Below, one piece after another: positions 8,642 to 17,142 of a stretch of DNA of 38,415 bases (within the stretch, counting starts at the first letter, position 1; each line of letters starts with the position of its first letter). The notes below the pieces were generated by a model, which was given only the letters and a program-made list of their open reading frames with translations, was not told the origin of the DNA and did no database searches. Source of the DNA: Clostridiales bacterium (GTDB lineage: Bacteria > Bacillota > Clostridia > Oscillospirales > Acutalibacteraceae); the NCBI GenBank assembly GCA_012839345.1, contig DUNN01000004.1, positions 1 through 38,415 on the forward strand, read 5' to 3'. A program made the translations under genes and the position numbers.

Positions 8642-8989
8642 AAAAAAAGAGCCTATCGTCCCCTTTTGCTAAGGGACGATAGGCTCGTGGTGCCACCCTC
8701 ATTCGAGAACGAATGAACGTTCTCCTCATCCGGGTACACAACCAATCAGCTTTCAGAAAAGGTACGCCGCATTTGCTTGGATACCCTCCCGCTGTAACGT
8801 GCGGAGCACGGCGACAGATACTCGGGATTCCCCTTTTCCTGCGCTTCTCACAAATCCATTCGCAAACATCGTTTGTACCGGCTCTCACCATACGCCGTGC
8901 TCTCTGTGACACCGTTGTGTTTGTTACTTACCTTTGCTCAACGAATTTATCTTATGTGAATCTAATTTAGCGATTCACATTATTAAATT
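8642..8989 (-). ncRNA. T-box leader, tRNA-Trp specific, upstream of trpE
   Basis: Reading the minus strand, an AGAGAG element (about 8905-8900) opens stem I and is followed by GGTGAGAG. The specifier context is GCGAATGGATTTGTGAG, with codon TGG (Trp) at 8858-8856. The antiterminator T-box GAGGGTGGCACCACGAG lies at 8700-8684 and overlaps the 5' arm of a strong terminator. That terminator is GAGCCTATCGTCCC paired with its complement and followed by seven T, at 8642-8686. Known mechanism: uncharged tRNA-Trp binds the UGG specifier and the T-box bulge and stabilises the antiterminator, so trp genes are read when Trp is scarce. This fills the 400-base gap upstream of trpE. Confidence 0.93.
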
Positions 8990-8995
8990 GATGTA

Positions 8996-9024
8996 ATTAT
9001 AAAGCGTTTCAATTCATCTGTCAA
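8996..9024 (-). promoter_or_regulatory. Consensus sigma-A promoter of the trp operon
   Basis: On the minus strand TTGACA (9019-9024) and TATAAT (8996-9001) are both perfect and separated by exactly 17 bases. The start point should fall near 8989, just before the T-box leader. Such a strong promoter suits an operon controlled after initiation, by attenuation. Confidence 0.92.
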
Positions 9025-9098
9025 GGGCTTTTTAAGTCTATTTTATGAGGAAATGTCTGAAATAGTTCGCGTTTTCTTTCTAAATTTTTTATCCGCAT

Positions 9099-9308
9099 TC
9101 ATTCCCGCAGTAATTCCGGCAATATATTTCGATATACCACCATTACCTGCGGGTACTTCCCAATCCAGTGCAGCGCCCATTCGCCGCGATGCGGTTCCAT
9201 AACGATAATCGGAATCCCTTTTTGGCCCGCCAGCTCCAGCCCGGATTTTCCCGCCTTATTATTTTCATCCATGTAATTATACTTAATATAGCCCCTGTCT
9301 GTTTTGTA
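9099..9308 (-). pseudogene. Aldo/keto reductase remnant with internal deletion
   Basis: The minus-strand frame reads YNYMDENNKAGKSGLELA, then GIPIIVMEPHRG. This matches the region around beta-strands 6-7 of the NADP-dependent aldo/keto reductase family, where NYMDE, AG-GL-YA and VVIMEPLRGG are typical. It then jumps directly to EWALHWIGKYPQVMVV, which matches the later EWALRW-W-HPEVTVV segment. The roughly 40 residues normally between are missing. The frame is closed by TAG upstream (9309-9311) and TGA at 9099-9101, leaving only 69 codons of a protein of over 300. I see no matching fragment further upstream. The open frame at 9143-9433 in another phase is a shadow of this remnant. Confidence 0.65.
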
Positions 9309-9378
9309 CTAATCATACCGTTGAAAGAAACTGGTTGCAATACCTGAAATGATATTTTCTGCTGATCCAGAAAAGTAA

Positions 9379-9411
9379 GGAAGCAGGAACCCACCGTTCC
9401 TGCTTCCTTTT
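9379..9411. terminator. Terminator after the lipoprotein gene
   Basis: GGAAGCAGGAAC (9379-9390) pairs perfectly with GTTCCTGCTTCC (9396-9407) across a 5-base loop. T-rich tracts lie on both sides: TTTT to the right, and on the minus strand TTACTTTT after the stem. It ends the minus-strand operon whose last stop codon is at 9417. Confidence 0.8.
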
Positions 9412-9416
9412 CCCGA

Positions 9417-9932
9417 TTAAATTCCAAGTTCACGGTAATGATGTAGCTCGACCATTAAGCCGTACTTCGGAATATTCAGTTTTCGTATTCGGCCCGTTTC
9501 CCCATCTACGGATATTGTATAATCGTACCCGAAGGAACTGCCGGAAAATTCGTTGCCGTGGGATGCGGTTAACGCCCCGGAATAAGAGGCAGAGTCCAAA
9601 GTTTGCTTAATCAGATAGGCAAAGCTTGTTTTGGGCAACACGCAGTCTTCGCTTTCTGCCGTCAAGCCGCTGTAAGAAATGGAAAATTTGTTGTCTTTCC
9701 AAAAATAGGTCATGCCATTGGCATCCCCAGAAGTGATTTTTACACTGATAACACCGGGTGCAGACCGGCTGACATCGCATTCCGTCTGCTTGCCATTGTT
9801 GTTCACAGTAGCCTGACACTGGAAAGTGAACAGAATATCCTCCGGTTTTATGGTCTTATCCTCTCCCTGAGAGCAGGCGGAAAAAGAGAATAAAACTGCA
9901 AGAGTAAGCCATACCAAAACCGCACGCCTCAT
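9417..9932 (-). CDS. Putative lipoprotein of unknown function
   Basis: The start at ATG 9932 follows GGGGAG by 8 bases and gives 171 residues; a GTG three codons earlier is less well placed. The N-terminus is a lipoprotein signal: MRRAVLVWL, a hydrophobic core, then FSACSQG with the acceptor Cys about residue 20. The mature part is rich in beta-forming residues, with FTFQCQATVNNNGK, FSISYSGL and YDYTISVDGETGRIRKL. The last segment resembles antiparallel-sheet carriers such as LolA/LppX-like folds, but I do not recognise a family. It follows the NAD(P)HX repair gene by 14 bases and is the last gene of that operon. Confidence 0.75.
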   Translation of the reverse strand: MRRAVLVWLTLAVLFSFSACSQGEDKTIKPEDILFTFQCQATVNNNGKQTECDVSRSAPGVISVKITSGDANGMTYFWKDNKFSISYSGLTAESEDCVLPKTSFAYLIKQTLDSASYSGALTASHGNEFSGSSFGYDYTISVDGETGRIRKLNIPKYGLMVELHHYRELGI

Positions 9933-9955
9933 GCGCAGCACTCCCCGCTGATATT

Positions 9956-11518
9956 TTATCGAGTCAGGGGTTCCGCCGTGTTTTCCCGCTCGATTTTTAA
10001 AAACAGCTTTGGAAGCATCTGAATTAGATCGGTTGGAAGCATCGCACGCTGGGAGAATTCTTTGGCGCAGCGGTCCCCAGCTTCACCATGAAGGTAAACC
10101 GCGCCGACTGCTGCCTGATAAGGCTCGATTCCCTGCGCGACAAAAGAAGCAATCATTCCGGCCAGAACGTCGCCGCTGCCGCCTTTCGCCATTCCGGCAT
10201 TCCCGGTGGGATTTAAATATGCTGCACCGGACGGCCCGGCAATAATTGTGCCGGCACCCTTCAGAACGAGCGTTACCCCGTAAGTAAAAGCAAACTTCTG
10301 CGCATATTCCAGCCGATGCGCCTGAACATCCCGCACCGTAGTTTTCAAAAGCCTCGCCATTTCACCCGGATGAGGCGTGAGAATAACGGGAACTTCCGCT
10401 GTTTTCAATCTATTTATATGTTGTGCTAGAAGGTTTATGCCATCTGCATCGATGATCAGCGGGATTTTGGAATGAGCAAGAACCTCCATCAGCAGGTCAA
10501 GGGCAAAGCTGCTCTGCCCCAAACCGCATCCAAGCAGGCAGGCACTTGCCTTTCCAAGTGATTGCAGAAGCGCCTCCCTGCTCGTTTCCGTAATGGTGCC
10601 GCTTTCGGTCCGGTCAAGAAGCGTGTATACCGGTTCGGCAAGCCGTGAACCGACAATTCCATAGATGGACCTAGGAAGCGCAATATCGACAATTCCCGCT
10701 CCGCAGCGTACTGCCGCACCGGCGCTCATGACCGCGGCGCCGGCCATTCCCTCACTGCCGCAAACGCACAGCAAGCGCCCATAATTCCCCTTGTTGCTTT
10801 CCGGATTGCGCGGCCTGATGATGGATTTTGCGTGTTTCCATTCTGTTACCTCCAGTGTGGATTCCTGCGTTTCAATCAGGTGCGAGTCAATTCCGATTGG
10901 AAGCACTGCGACGCGTCCGCAGAAAGAACGCGCCGGTTCCAGTAAATGACCGTTTTTCAGAGTGGAAAAGGAAACGGTGTAATCTGCCGCCATACATGCG
11001 CCTTCCACAGCTCCCGTGTCACAATTGGCACCGCTCGGAATATCGAGGGAAACCAGTATGCCACCGGCCTGGGCTGCCGCATGAAACAAGGATGTCATAT
11101 TTTCCGGAGCGCTTCCATGGAAGCCAGTTCCATAGATTGCGTCAATGATAAAATCCGCGGAACTTACCATCTGCTCCACTTGCTCGGGAAGTTCTTCATA
11201 AAATACTGTTTTTACGTTGGTCTGCTGCAGCCGTTCGAACATAGTGCGGGAAATTTCTGTCGCGGGAAGGCCCTGAACCAAGACTACAACCACCAGAGCA
11301 CCGGCTTCTGACAAACTGCGGGCAACCACATAGCCGTCGCCCCCGTTGTTCCCTTTTCCGCAAAGAATCACAACATGCTTGTTGGAAAATTGAAATTGTT
11401 TCTTTAAAAACTGGGCGGCGGCATTCCCGGCGTTTTCCATCAGCTGTAAATAGCTGATGCCGGAAGCCACCGCCCTTTTTTCCAGTTCCCTTGACTGGGC
11501 ACAATTCAGGACTTTCAT
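9956..11518 (-). CDS. nnr: Bifunctional NAD(P)HX epimerase / ADP-dependent NAD(P)HX dehydratase
   Basis: This enzyme repairs hydrated NADH and NADPH. The N-terminal YjeF domain (about 1-215) epimerises R- to S-NAD(P)HX and shows GKGNNGGDGYVVARSL and DAIYGTGFHG. The C-terminal ribokinase-like domain (about 225-515) dehydrates S-NAD(P)HX using ADP and shows GNYGRLLCVCGSEGMAGAA, ILTPHPGEMARLL and the catalytic GGSGDVLAGMIAS. I set the start at ATG 11518 (MKVLNCAQSRELE), 13 bases after AAAGGAG. The frame is open 11 codons further but without a ribosome site. Neighbour acpS is a frequent partner of this gene in Firmicutes. Confidence 0.95.
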   Translation of the reverse strand: MKVLNCAQSRELEKRAVASGISYLQLMENAGNAAAQFLKKQFQFSNKHVVILCGKGNNGGDGYVVARSLSEAGALVVVVLVQGLPATEISRTMFERLQQTNVKTVFYEELPEQVEQMVSSADFIIDAIYGTGFHGSAPENMTSLFHAAAQAGGILVSLDIPSGANCDTGAVEGACMAADYTVSFSTLKNGHLLEPARSFCGRVAVLPIGIDSHLIETQESTLEVTEWKHAKSIIRPRNPESNKGNYGRLLCVCGSEGMAGAAVMSAGAAVRCGAGIVDIALPRSIYGIVGSRLAEPVYTLLDRTESGTITETSREALLQSLGKASACLLGCGLGQSSFALDLLMEVLAHSKIPLIIDADGINLLAQHINRLKTAEVPVILTPHPGEMARLLKTTVRDVQAHRLEYAQKFAFTYGVTLVLKGAGTIIAGPSGAAYLNPTGNAGMAKGGSGDVLAGMIASFVAQGIEPYQAAVGAVYLHGEAGDRCAKEFSQRAMLPTDLIQMLPKLFLKIERENTAEPLTR

Positions 11519-11577
11519 GACGGATAAACCGCTCCTTTCATCGTGTAACATCGGCCGGGCGGCACGGGAAGGAAGGC

Positions 11578-11949
11578 TTACCCCTGCTTTTCTTCCCCAA
11601 TTACCACGGCCGCAGCATATTCACGGGTATGCGTAATACTGACGGAAAAAGTGATTCCACGTTCTTCTGCGATTTTGACCGCATTGCCGCTTAAATGCAG
11701 GTATGGCTGACCGTTCGGGGCGCGGAGCAGCTCCACCTCATTCATGGAAAATCCACGCAAACCGGTACCAAGGGCTTTTGAAAACGCTTCTTTCGCACAG
11801 AAGCTGGCCGCTACGCTTTGAACGGGAAATCCGCGCATTTCAAGCTGAGAGTACTCGGACGGACCGAGTACTCTCAGACAAAAGCGCGGATTTTTCATCG
11901 CATTTTTTATTCTGTTGATTTCAATCAAATCAATTCCGACCGAATGCAT
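11578..11949 (-). CDS. acpS: Holo-[acyl-carrier-protein] synthase
   Basis: AcpS moves 4'-phosphopantetheine from CoA to the serine of apo-ACP, activating it for fatty acid synthesis. The 123-residue protein has the family's two metal-binding residues: D7 in VGIDLIEI and E54 in FCAKEAFSKALG. SISHT appears as SITHTREYAAAVV. ATG at 11949 is preferred over the TTG one codon before. It begins inside the 3' end of the upstream two-TM protein gene (overlap 20 bases) and lies 59 bases before nnr, so the three are probably co-transcribed. Confidence 0.96.
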   Translation of the reverse strand: MHSVGIDLIEINRIKNAMKNPRFCLRVLGPSEYSQLEMRGFPVQSVAASFCAKEAFSKALGTGLRGFSMNEVELLRAPNGQPYLHLSGNAVKIAEERGITFSVSITHTREYAAAVVIGEEKQG

Positions 11950-12445
11950 CAATCGCTACCTGCCTTTGGAGAAACGGCTTGATTGCTCCAAGAACCTTTT
12001 CGTTGGGGCTGAATACGACCAGCACATTCCCGCCCTTTTTCGAATCGTTTCCGACAAAATACCATGCGTCCTGACCGTCGTCCGTAACGGAAGCAATCAG
12101 TCGGGCAGCATATGTTTTCTGCTGATGTTCTGCGGGGTTGTATTTTCCCATTTTCTCAACATTATGTGCATCCATGGAAATGACTCTTTTCCGGCTGCGG
12201 CGGTTAATAATTTTATCAATGGTAATATCGCCGTTTGTAATGCTGTATTCAAATTCCAGATTTCGGGAAGAAATCAGATAATAGGCTCCAAAACAAACGG
12301 CTATCAGTATAATTAAAGAAAAGCTGGGAATAAAGAGCATGCTTGCAGCAATGAGGAGAAGCCCCACAATTATAATTCCGGCAAAGATCAAATAATCCTT
12401 GGTTCCAAACTTCTTCTTTATAATTTGTTCAATAAATACATCCAT
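11930..12445 (-). CDS. Two-TM membrane protein, DUF6106-like
   Basis: The 171-residue product begins MDVFIEQIIKKK and has two closely spaced hydrophobic segments at about 18-40 and 42-58. A charged cytosolic domain follows, with DITIDKIINRRSRKRVISM, then AWYFVGNDSKKGG and VLVVFSPNEKVLGAIKPFL. This layout resembles the DUF6106 family of Clostridia, as far as I can recall. Its role is unknown; PH-like or bPH2 domains share the same pattern. The start has GGAGGCAGG upstream. It is the promoter-proximal gene of the acpS-nnr operon. Confidence 0.8.
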   Translation of the reverse strand: MDVFIEQIIKKKFGTKDYLIFAGIIIVGLLLIAASMLFIPSFSLIILIAVCFGAYYLISSRNLEFEYSITNGDITIDKIINRRSRKRVISMDAHNVEKMGKYNPAEHQQKTYAARLIASVTDDGQDAWYFVGNDSKKGGNVLVVFSPNEKVLGAIKPFLQRQVAIDAFGRN

Positions 12446-12478
12446 TTTCCTGCCTCCATTTGTTAACCATTACTGCAT

Positions 12479-12507
12479 ATTGTAGCATACCCGGTTTTTA
12501 TTTACAA
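12479..12507 (-). promoter_or_regulatory. Promoter of the DUF6106-acpS-nnr operon
   Basis: On the minus strand TTGTAA (12502-12507) and TACAAT (12479-12484) are 17 bases apart. A TG dinucleotide one base before the -10 makes an extended -10 (TGCTACAAT). It lies about 35 bases before the first start codon. Confidence 0.75.
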
Positions 12508-12653
12508 CCATTATTCTAATCTTTCCCATTACTGCAATAAAGATGTCATAAGTTGGAATAGCGCGCGGTCAACAGCAATATCCCGGATTTGCCGAAAATC
12601 TGCAGGCTGAATCGTAAAATTATGCCATAGGATATGCGACCGTTTGGAACTAC

Positions 12654-12682
12654 TTGCATTTTCCAGACAAAAGTGATAATAT
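12654..12682 (+). promoter_or_regulatory. Candidate promoter of the pheST T-box transcript
   Basis: TTGCAT (12654-12659) and TAATAT (12677-12682) are 17 bases apart, with an extended TG at 12674-12675. The hexamers are only fair matches, but position and spacing fit initiation near 12690, right before the T-box leader. Confidence 0.5.
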
Positions 12683-12689
12683 TATTCAA

Positions 12690-12933
12690 TACTGAGACAA
12701 CATGAGGAAAAAGGAAGTAACCTTTGGGCATCCGCCAAGAGAGAGCGTGCCACCGGCTGAAAACACGCTTGCGGATAAAAAAGGCGAAGTTCCCTTTGGA
12801 GTGGCGCAGCTGAACAACAAGCGAGGAGCAAACAGTAGGCTGCGACGGCAGGCACCGTTATTGGCCGTAAAAGCATCAATTAGGGTGGTACCACGGAGCT
12901 AAGCCTTCGTCCCTTTCGTGGCGGGGCTTTTTT
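12690..12933 (+). ncRNA. T-box leader, tRNA-Phe specific, upstream of pheS
   Basis: AGAGAG near 12738 opens stem I and is followed by GGCTG. The specifier context GGCGAAGTTCCCTTTGGAG places codon TTC (Phe) at 12790-12792. The T-box AGGGTGGTACCACGGAGC is at 12882-12899. A GC-rich hairpin then runs into TTTTTT (12928-12933), the competing terminator. Known mechanism: uncharged tRNA-Phe stabilises the antiterminator and allows pheST expression. The leader explains the region between the candidate promoter and pheS. The short open frame across it (12702-12902) is not coding. Confidence 0.93.
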
Positions 12934-12981
12934 ATTTTAAGTTTTAAAATATTTTCTGATAGCAGGAAAGGAAGGACTTTC

Positions 12982-14001
12982 ATGAAAGAAAAGCTTGAGG
13001 CGATCCGCGAGCAAGCAATCCGTGAGCTGGCTGAGGCAAAGGGCCAGCAGGTATTGGAAAATTTGCGGATTAAATATCTGGGCAAAAAAGGGGAATTGAC
13101 TTCTATTTTAAAGCAGATGGGCAGCCTGTCCCCGGAGGAACGGCCGAAAATCGGTCAGCTTGCAAACGACGTGCGCGCATTCATTGAACAGGATCTGGTA
13201 AAGCGCGCCGCAGAACTAAAGGAAGAAGAACTTAACAGAAGGCTGCAAAAGGAAAAAATAGACGTTACCATGCCAGGAACCAGACACGAGCTTGGTTCCA
13301 AGCATCCTCTTTCCATTGAATTGGATGCCATTAAAGAAATCTTTATTGGCATGGGTTTCGAAATCGTAGAAGGCCCCGAAGTGGAATATGACTACTACAA
13401 CTTTGAAGCACTGAATATTCCGAAAAACCACCCAGCCAGAGATACGCAGGATACCTTCTACATCACCGACAATATTTTACTGCGTACCCAGACTTCCCCG
13501 GTTCAGGTCCGCGTGATGGAAAAACAGAAGCCACCGATTCGCATCATCTCCCCTGGCCGTGTCTACCGTTCCGACGCCGTAGATGCCACCCATTCCCCAC
13601 TGTTCCATCAAATTGAAGGCCTTGTGGTTGACAAAGGCATTACTTTTGCCGATTTGAAGGGAACACTGGAAACGTTTGTAAAGCGCATGTACGGCGAAGA
13701 CTCTGTCATCCGTTTCCGCCCGCATCACTTCCCCTTCACCGAACCTTCGGCGGAAGTTGACGTACAGTGCTTTAACTGCCATGGCGAAGGCTGCCGCCTA
13801 TGCAAGGGCGAAGGCTGGATTGAAATTCTGGGCTGCGGCATGGTTCACCCGAAGGTTCTTTCCAACTGCGGCATCGACCCGGAAGTTTACAGCGGTTTTG
13901 CGCTTGGCATGGGACTGGAACGTGTCGTCATGCGGAAATACAACATTGACGATCTTCGTCTGTTCTATGAAAACGACATCCGGTTCTTGAAGCAGTTTTA
14001 A
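12982..14001 (+). CDS. pheS: Phenylalanine-tRNA ligase alpha subunit
   Basis: PheS carries the catalytic core of the alpha2-beta2 synthetase that charges tRNA-Phe. The 339 residues comprise an N-terminal coiled-coil arm (about 1-90) that contacts tRNA, then the class II domain. Motif 2 is in [20 protein letters not shown]; motif 3 is [14 protein letters not shown] small Cys-rich loop [17 protein letters not shown] near residue 260 is usual for the bacterial form. The start ATG at 12982 follows AAAGGAAGG. pheT begins 22 bases after its stop. Confidence 0.98.
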   Translation: MKEKLEAIREQAIRELAEAKGQQVLENLRIKYLGKKGELTSILKQMGSLSPEERPKIGQLANDVRAFIEQDLVKRAAELKEEELNRRLQKEKIDVTMPGTRHELGSKHPLSIELDAIKEIFIGMGFEIVEGPEVEYDYYNFEALNIPKNHPARDTQDTFYITDNILLRTQTSPVQVRVMEKQKPPIRIISPGRVYRSDAVDATHSPLFHQIEGLVVDKGITFADLKGTLETFVKRMYGEDSVIRFRPHHFPFTEPSAEVDVQCFNCHGEGCRLCKGEGWIEILGCGMVHPKVLSNCGIDPEVYSGFALGMGLERVVMRKYNIDDLRLFYENDIRFLKQF

Positions 14002-14023
14002 GTCATGAGGAGGCGTATTTAAA

Positions 14024-16402
14024 ATGAATTTATCCATGAGATGGTTAAAAGAATTTGTCGAGTTGGACGAAATGCCAATGCGTACTTTCACCGAAGCGGT
14101 CACTATGAGCGGTTCTAAAGTGGAAGGCTGGGAAGTCGAAGGCAGCGAAATCAACAATGTGGTTGTTGGAAAAGTGCTGTCGCTGGAACGTCACCCAGAC
14201 TCCGATCATTTATGGATCACCAAAATAGACGTTGGCAGCGGAGAGCCGCTCCAAATTGTCACCGGGGCACAAAACCTGAAGGTGGGCGATGTGGTTCCGG
14301 TCGCTTTGAACAATTCCACCCTTCCGGGCGGCAAGAAGATTAAAAAGGGAAAGCTACGCGGTGTGGAAAGCAACGGAATGCTTTGTTCCCTTGGGGAACT
14401 TGGCTTAACCAAACACGATTTTCCCTATGCCATTGAAGACGGTATTTTTGTTCTGCAGGAGGACTGCAAACTTGGGCAGCCCATTTGTGAGGCACTTGGT
14501 TTCAACGATACCAAAGTCGAGTTTGAAATTACCTCAAACCGTCCGGACTGCTTTTCGGTCATTGGTTTGGCGCGGGAAGTTGCCGCAACGTTTGATAAAC
14601 CTTTAAAGCTGCACAAGCCGATTGTAAAAGGCGGCCACGGCTCCTGCAAGGACATGCTGGATGTAAAAGTGGAAGCGACAGACCTCTGCTCTGTCTATTC
14701 CGCCCGTGTGGTAAAAAACGTACGGGTAAAACCGTCCCCGCGTTGGATGCGTGAGCGGCTCCGCGCCATGGGTGTCCGCCCCATCAACAATATCGTAGAC
14801 ATTACAAACTATGTTATGCTGGAATATGGCCAGCCGATGCATTCGTTTGACCTTCGCTTTATTAAGGACAACAAAATCCGCGTACGCCGCGCCAAAGACG
14901 GCGAGTCGATTACTACGCTGGACGGCGTGGAACGCAAATTGACCACCAAGAATCTTGTAATCGCCGATTCCGAAAAACCGATTGCCATTGCCGGCGTCAT
15001 GGGCGGCGAATACAGTGGAATTATGGACGACACCACCACCATTGTCTTTGAATCCGCGTGCTTTGACGGAGCCTCCGTGCGTACCACCGCCCGTGATTTG
15101 GGAATGAGAACCGACGCGTCATCCCGCTATGAAAAAGGGCTTGACCCAAACAACTGCCTGCCGGCGTTGGAACGCGCCTGCGAACTGGTGGAACTTCTGG
15201 ATGCGGGCGACGTAATGGATGACTATATGATTGATCGTCATTATGATTCGGAGCGCAGAAAAATTTATCTCGATGTTGACTGGATCAATCGTTTCTTGGA
15301 TATTCATCTGACTGCGGATGAGATGAAGACCATCTTAAAGAAACTGGACTGCGAGTTTGAAGGCAACCTGATTCTGGTGCCGACCTTCCGCCCTGACTTG
15401 GAGCACAAAGCGGACATTGCCGAGGAAATCGCGCGCTTCTACGGCTACAATAAAATTCCAGGCACCCCCCTCCCCGGCGGCGCACAAGGAAAATATTCCG
15501 ACTGGCAGAAATTTAAGCGTACCATTAATGATACCATGCTCGCGCTTGGCGCAAGCGAAATTATGACGTACTCCTTCATCAGCCCGAAGTACTATGATAA
15601 AATCCGCATGCCGGCGGATTCCCCGCTTCGTAAATCGATCACCATATCCAATCCGCTTGGGGAAGACACCAGCATTATGCGCACCACAGCCTTACCGTCC
15701 ATGATGGAAGTACTTGCCCGCAACTACAATAACCGGAACGAAGCGGTTTGCCTGTTTGAACTGGCAAGCGAATACATTCCGACCACGGAAGATAAGCTTC
15801 CCGAAGAAAAGAACACCTTGATTGTTGGGATGTATGGAAATCAGGCAGATTTCTTCACCGCAAAGGGAATGGCGGAGCAGCTTTTGGAAAAACTTTCAGT
15901 AAGCGGGTATGAAATTGAAGCTTCATCCGATGAATACAGCTACCATCCCGGCCGTTGCGCCGTGCTCACCCTGGATGGCGAGCGTCTTGGCGTGATTGGC
16001 GAAATACACCCCAAAACGGCTGAAAACTATGGGATAGCAGAACGGGTCTATTGCTTTACCTTGGATGTGGACCTGATGTTCCGACATGCAAAAGCGGAGA
16101 AGACTTATATTCCCCTGCCAAAATTCCCTGCTGTTACACGTGACCTTGCGCTGCTTTGCAATGAGGATATCCCGGTGCTGAAGCTGGAAAAAATCATCGC
16201 AAAGGCTGCCGGAAGTCTGCTGGAAAAAATTCGTCTGTTTGACGTGTATCAGGGCGAACAGATTGAAACCGGTAAAAAGAGTGTAGCGTTCAGCCTGGTT
16301 CTGCGTTCCAGCGACAATACCCTGACGGAAGAGCATACGGCCTCCGTAATGAAAAAGATCATGAAAGAACTGGAAAAGGCGGGGATCTCGCTCCGTTCAT
16401 AA
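14024..16402 (+). CDS. pheT: Phenylalanine-tRNA ligase beta subunit
   Basis: PheT (792 aa, normal length) builds the other half of the heterotetramer. In order it shows an EMAP/OB tRNA-binding domain (about 40-150, with [12 protein letters not shown]), a B3/B4 editing domain (about 210-375, with [14 protein letters not shown]) that hydrolyses Tyr-tRNA-Phe, a B5 domain (about 405-475), a catalytic-like core, and a C-terminal FDX-ACB anticodon-binding domain (about 700-792, with [11 protein letters not shown]). GAGGAGG precedes the ATG. It is in the same transcript as pheS under the Phe T-box. Confidence 0.98.
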   Translation: MNLSMRWLKEFVELDEMPMRTFTEAVTMSGSKVEGWEVEGSEINNVVVGKVLSLERHPDSDHLWITKIDVGSGEPLQIVTGAQNLKVGDVVPVALNNSTLPGGKKIKKGKLRGVESNGMLCSLGELGLTKHDFPYAIEDGIFVLQEDCKLGQPICEALGFNDTKVEFEITSNRPDCFSVIGLAREVAATFDKPLKLHKPIVKGGHGSCKDMLDVKVEATDLCSVYSARVVKNVRVKPSPRWMRERLRAMGVRPINNIVDITNYVMLEYGQPMHSFDLRFIKDNKIRVRRAKDGESITTLDGVERKLTTKNLVIADSEKPIAIAGVMGGEYSGIMDDTTTIVFESACFDGASVRTTARDLGMRTDASSRYEKGLDPNNCLPALERACELVELLDAGDVMDDYMIDRHYDSERRKIYLDVDWINRFLDIHLTADEMKTILKKLDCEFEGNLILVPTFRPDLEHKADIAEEIARFYGYNKIPGTPLPGGAQGKYSDWQKFKRTINDTMLALGASEIMTYSFISPKYYDKIRMPADSPLRKSITISNPLGEDTSIMRTTALPSMMEVLARNYNNRNEAVCLFELASEYIPTTEDKLPEEKNTLIVGMYGNQADFFTAKGMAEQLLEKLSVSGYEIEASSDEYSYHPGRCAVLTLDGERLGVIGEIHPKTAENYGIAERVYCFTLDVDLMFRHAKAEKTYIPLPKFPAVTRDLALLCNEDIPVLKLEKIIAKAAGSLLEKIRLFDVYQGEQIETGKKSVAFSLVLRSSDNTLTEEHTASVMKKIMKELEKAGISLRS

Positions 16403-16423
16403 ACATTTGTTCACAAAATGTTC

Positions 16424-16452
16424 TTGAATTTATATGCCGTATGTTGTATTAT
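16424..16452 (+). promoter_or_regulatory. Candidate promoter of ireB
   Basis: TTGAAT (16424-16429) and TATTAT (16447-16452) are 17 bases apart. Initiation would fall just before the GGAGGT ribosome site at 16462. A weak hairpin (AACATTT/AAATGTT, 16402-16422) directly after the pheT stop may separate this unit from pheST. Confidence 0.55.
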
Positions 16453-16473
16453 AACAGTACTGGAGGTGTTTCC

Positions 16474-16719
16474 ATGCTAGATAAGACGATGACGTTTTCA
16501 ATTGGTGACGATCGCGAAGGGGATATTAAAAAGGTATTGACTTTGGTTTATGATTCCCTGAAAGAAAAGGGGTACAACCCCATTAATCAGATTGTAGGCT
16601 ATATTCTGTCGGAAGATCCCACCTATATTACCACGCACAATGGGGCTCGTAGTCTTATCCGCAAGATAGACCGGGATGAATTATTGCAGGTTTTGCTGAA
16701 ATCATATCTTGGCGAGTAA
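16474..16719 (+). CDS. ireB: IreB family regulatory phosphoprotein (UPF0297)
   Basis: This 81-residue protein starts at ATG 16474, where GGAGGTG lies 7 bases upstream; an ATG 33 bases earlier lies within the promoter. The family pattern is clear: two N-terminal threonines (T5 and T7 in DKTMTFSIG) at the positions phosphorylated in Enterococcus IreB, then [20 protein letters not shown] and a C-terminal DPTYIT-HN-AR segment. In Enterococcus IreB is a substrate of the PASTA kinase IreK and of phosphatase IreP, and affects cephalosporin resistance. In many Firmicutes it lies beside alaS and ruvX; here it follows pheT, with no ruvX. Confidence 0.93.
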   Translation: MLDKTMTFSIGDDREGDIKKVLTLVYDSLKEKGYNPINQIVGYILSEDPTYITTHNGARSLIRKIDRDELLQVLLKSYLGE

Positions 16720-16774
16720 TCGGCTGAAATCGGCCGGCGCTTCCTTGTAACTGAATAACAGGAGGAATTCTTGA

Positions 16775-17074
16775 ATGAATGAAAAGACAGGCAACGCCGA
16801 GCAGTTCCCTACTTATAGGGGAAAACCGTTGGTGCGCTGCGGCGATGTAATTTATTACGGAAGCATGAAAGATAAATACGTTGTGAAGCTAGAAGTCAAG
16901 AGCAAGAAAAAGGTTCAGGATTTGGAAGTTGCCGATAAGGTTTCCATTCAATTGATGTATACGGACCAGAATATACGTGCCCGTAAACAGATTGTAAAAT
17001 CCAGCGAAAAAAGCGGTTTATACCTTGCCATGGACATTGCCGACGCTTGGCTTTCAAGAGCATTAGCTGAGTAA
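16775..17074 (+). CDS. Small conserved-looking protein of unknown function, 99 aa
   Basis: The gene has an excellent ribosome site (AGGAGGAATTCTTGA before ATG) and follows ireB by 55 bases. The product is soluble and mixed alpha/beta, starting with YRGKPLVRCGDVIYYG, then KYVVKLEVKSKKKVQDLEVA, and ending in a helix AMDIADAWLSRALAE. I recall similar short proteins in Clostridia but no assigned function. It is in the position where yrzB (DUF1292) follows ireB in Bacillus, yet it lacks the acidic YrzB pattern, so I do not equate them. A strong terminator follows. Confidence 0.8.
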   Translation: MNEKTGNAEQFPTYRGKPLVRCGDVIYYGSMKDKYVVKLEVKSKKKVQDLEVADKVSIQLMYTDQNIRARKQIVKSSEKSGLYLAMDIADAWLSRALAE

Positions 17075-17094
17075 GGTCAAAAAGATATTAATTT

Positions 17095-17126
17095 AGGCGA
17101 TACGGAACTTCCGTATCGCCTTTTCT
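17095..17126. terminator. Terminator between convergent units
   Basis: AGGCGATACGG (17095-17105) pairs perfectly with CCGTATCGCCT (17111-17121), then TTTTCTT. It ends the ireB unit. The T-rich minus-strand continuation could also end the purine operon, whose last stop is at 17143. Confidence 0.85.
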
Positions 17127-17142
17127 TATGCTTAATTATGTT

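Noticed and set aside
8610..8912. N-terminal extension of trpE by 101 codons
   Set aside because: It translates the T-box leader and its terminator; the ribosome site and family N-terminus place the start at 8609.
9143..9433. 96-codon minus-strand frame
   Set aside because: It overlaps the aldo/keto reductase remnant in another phase and runs through a terminator; no ribosome site or family similarity.
12702..12902. 66-codon plus-strand ORF before pheS
   Set aside because: It is the Phe T-box leader read as protein.
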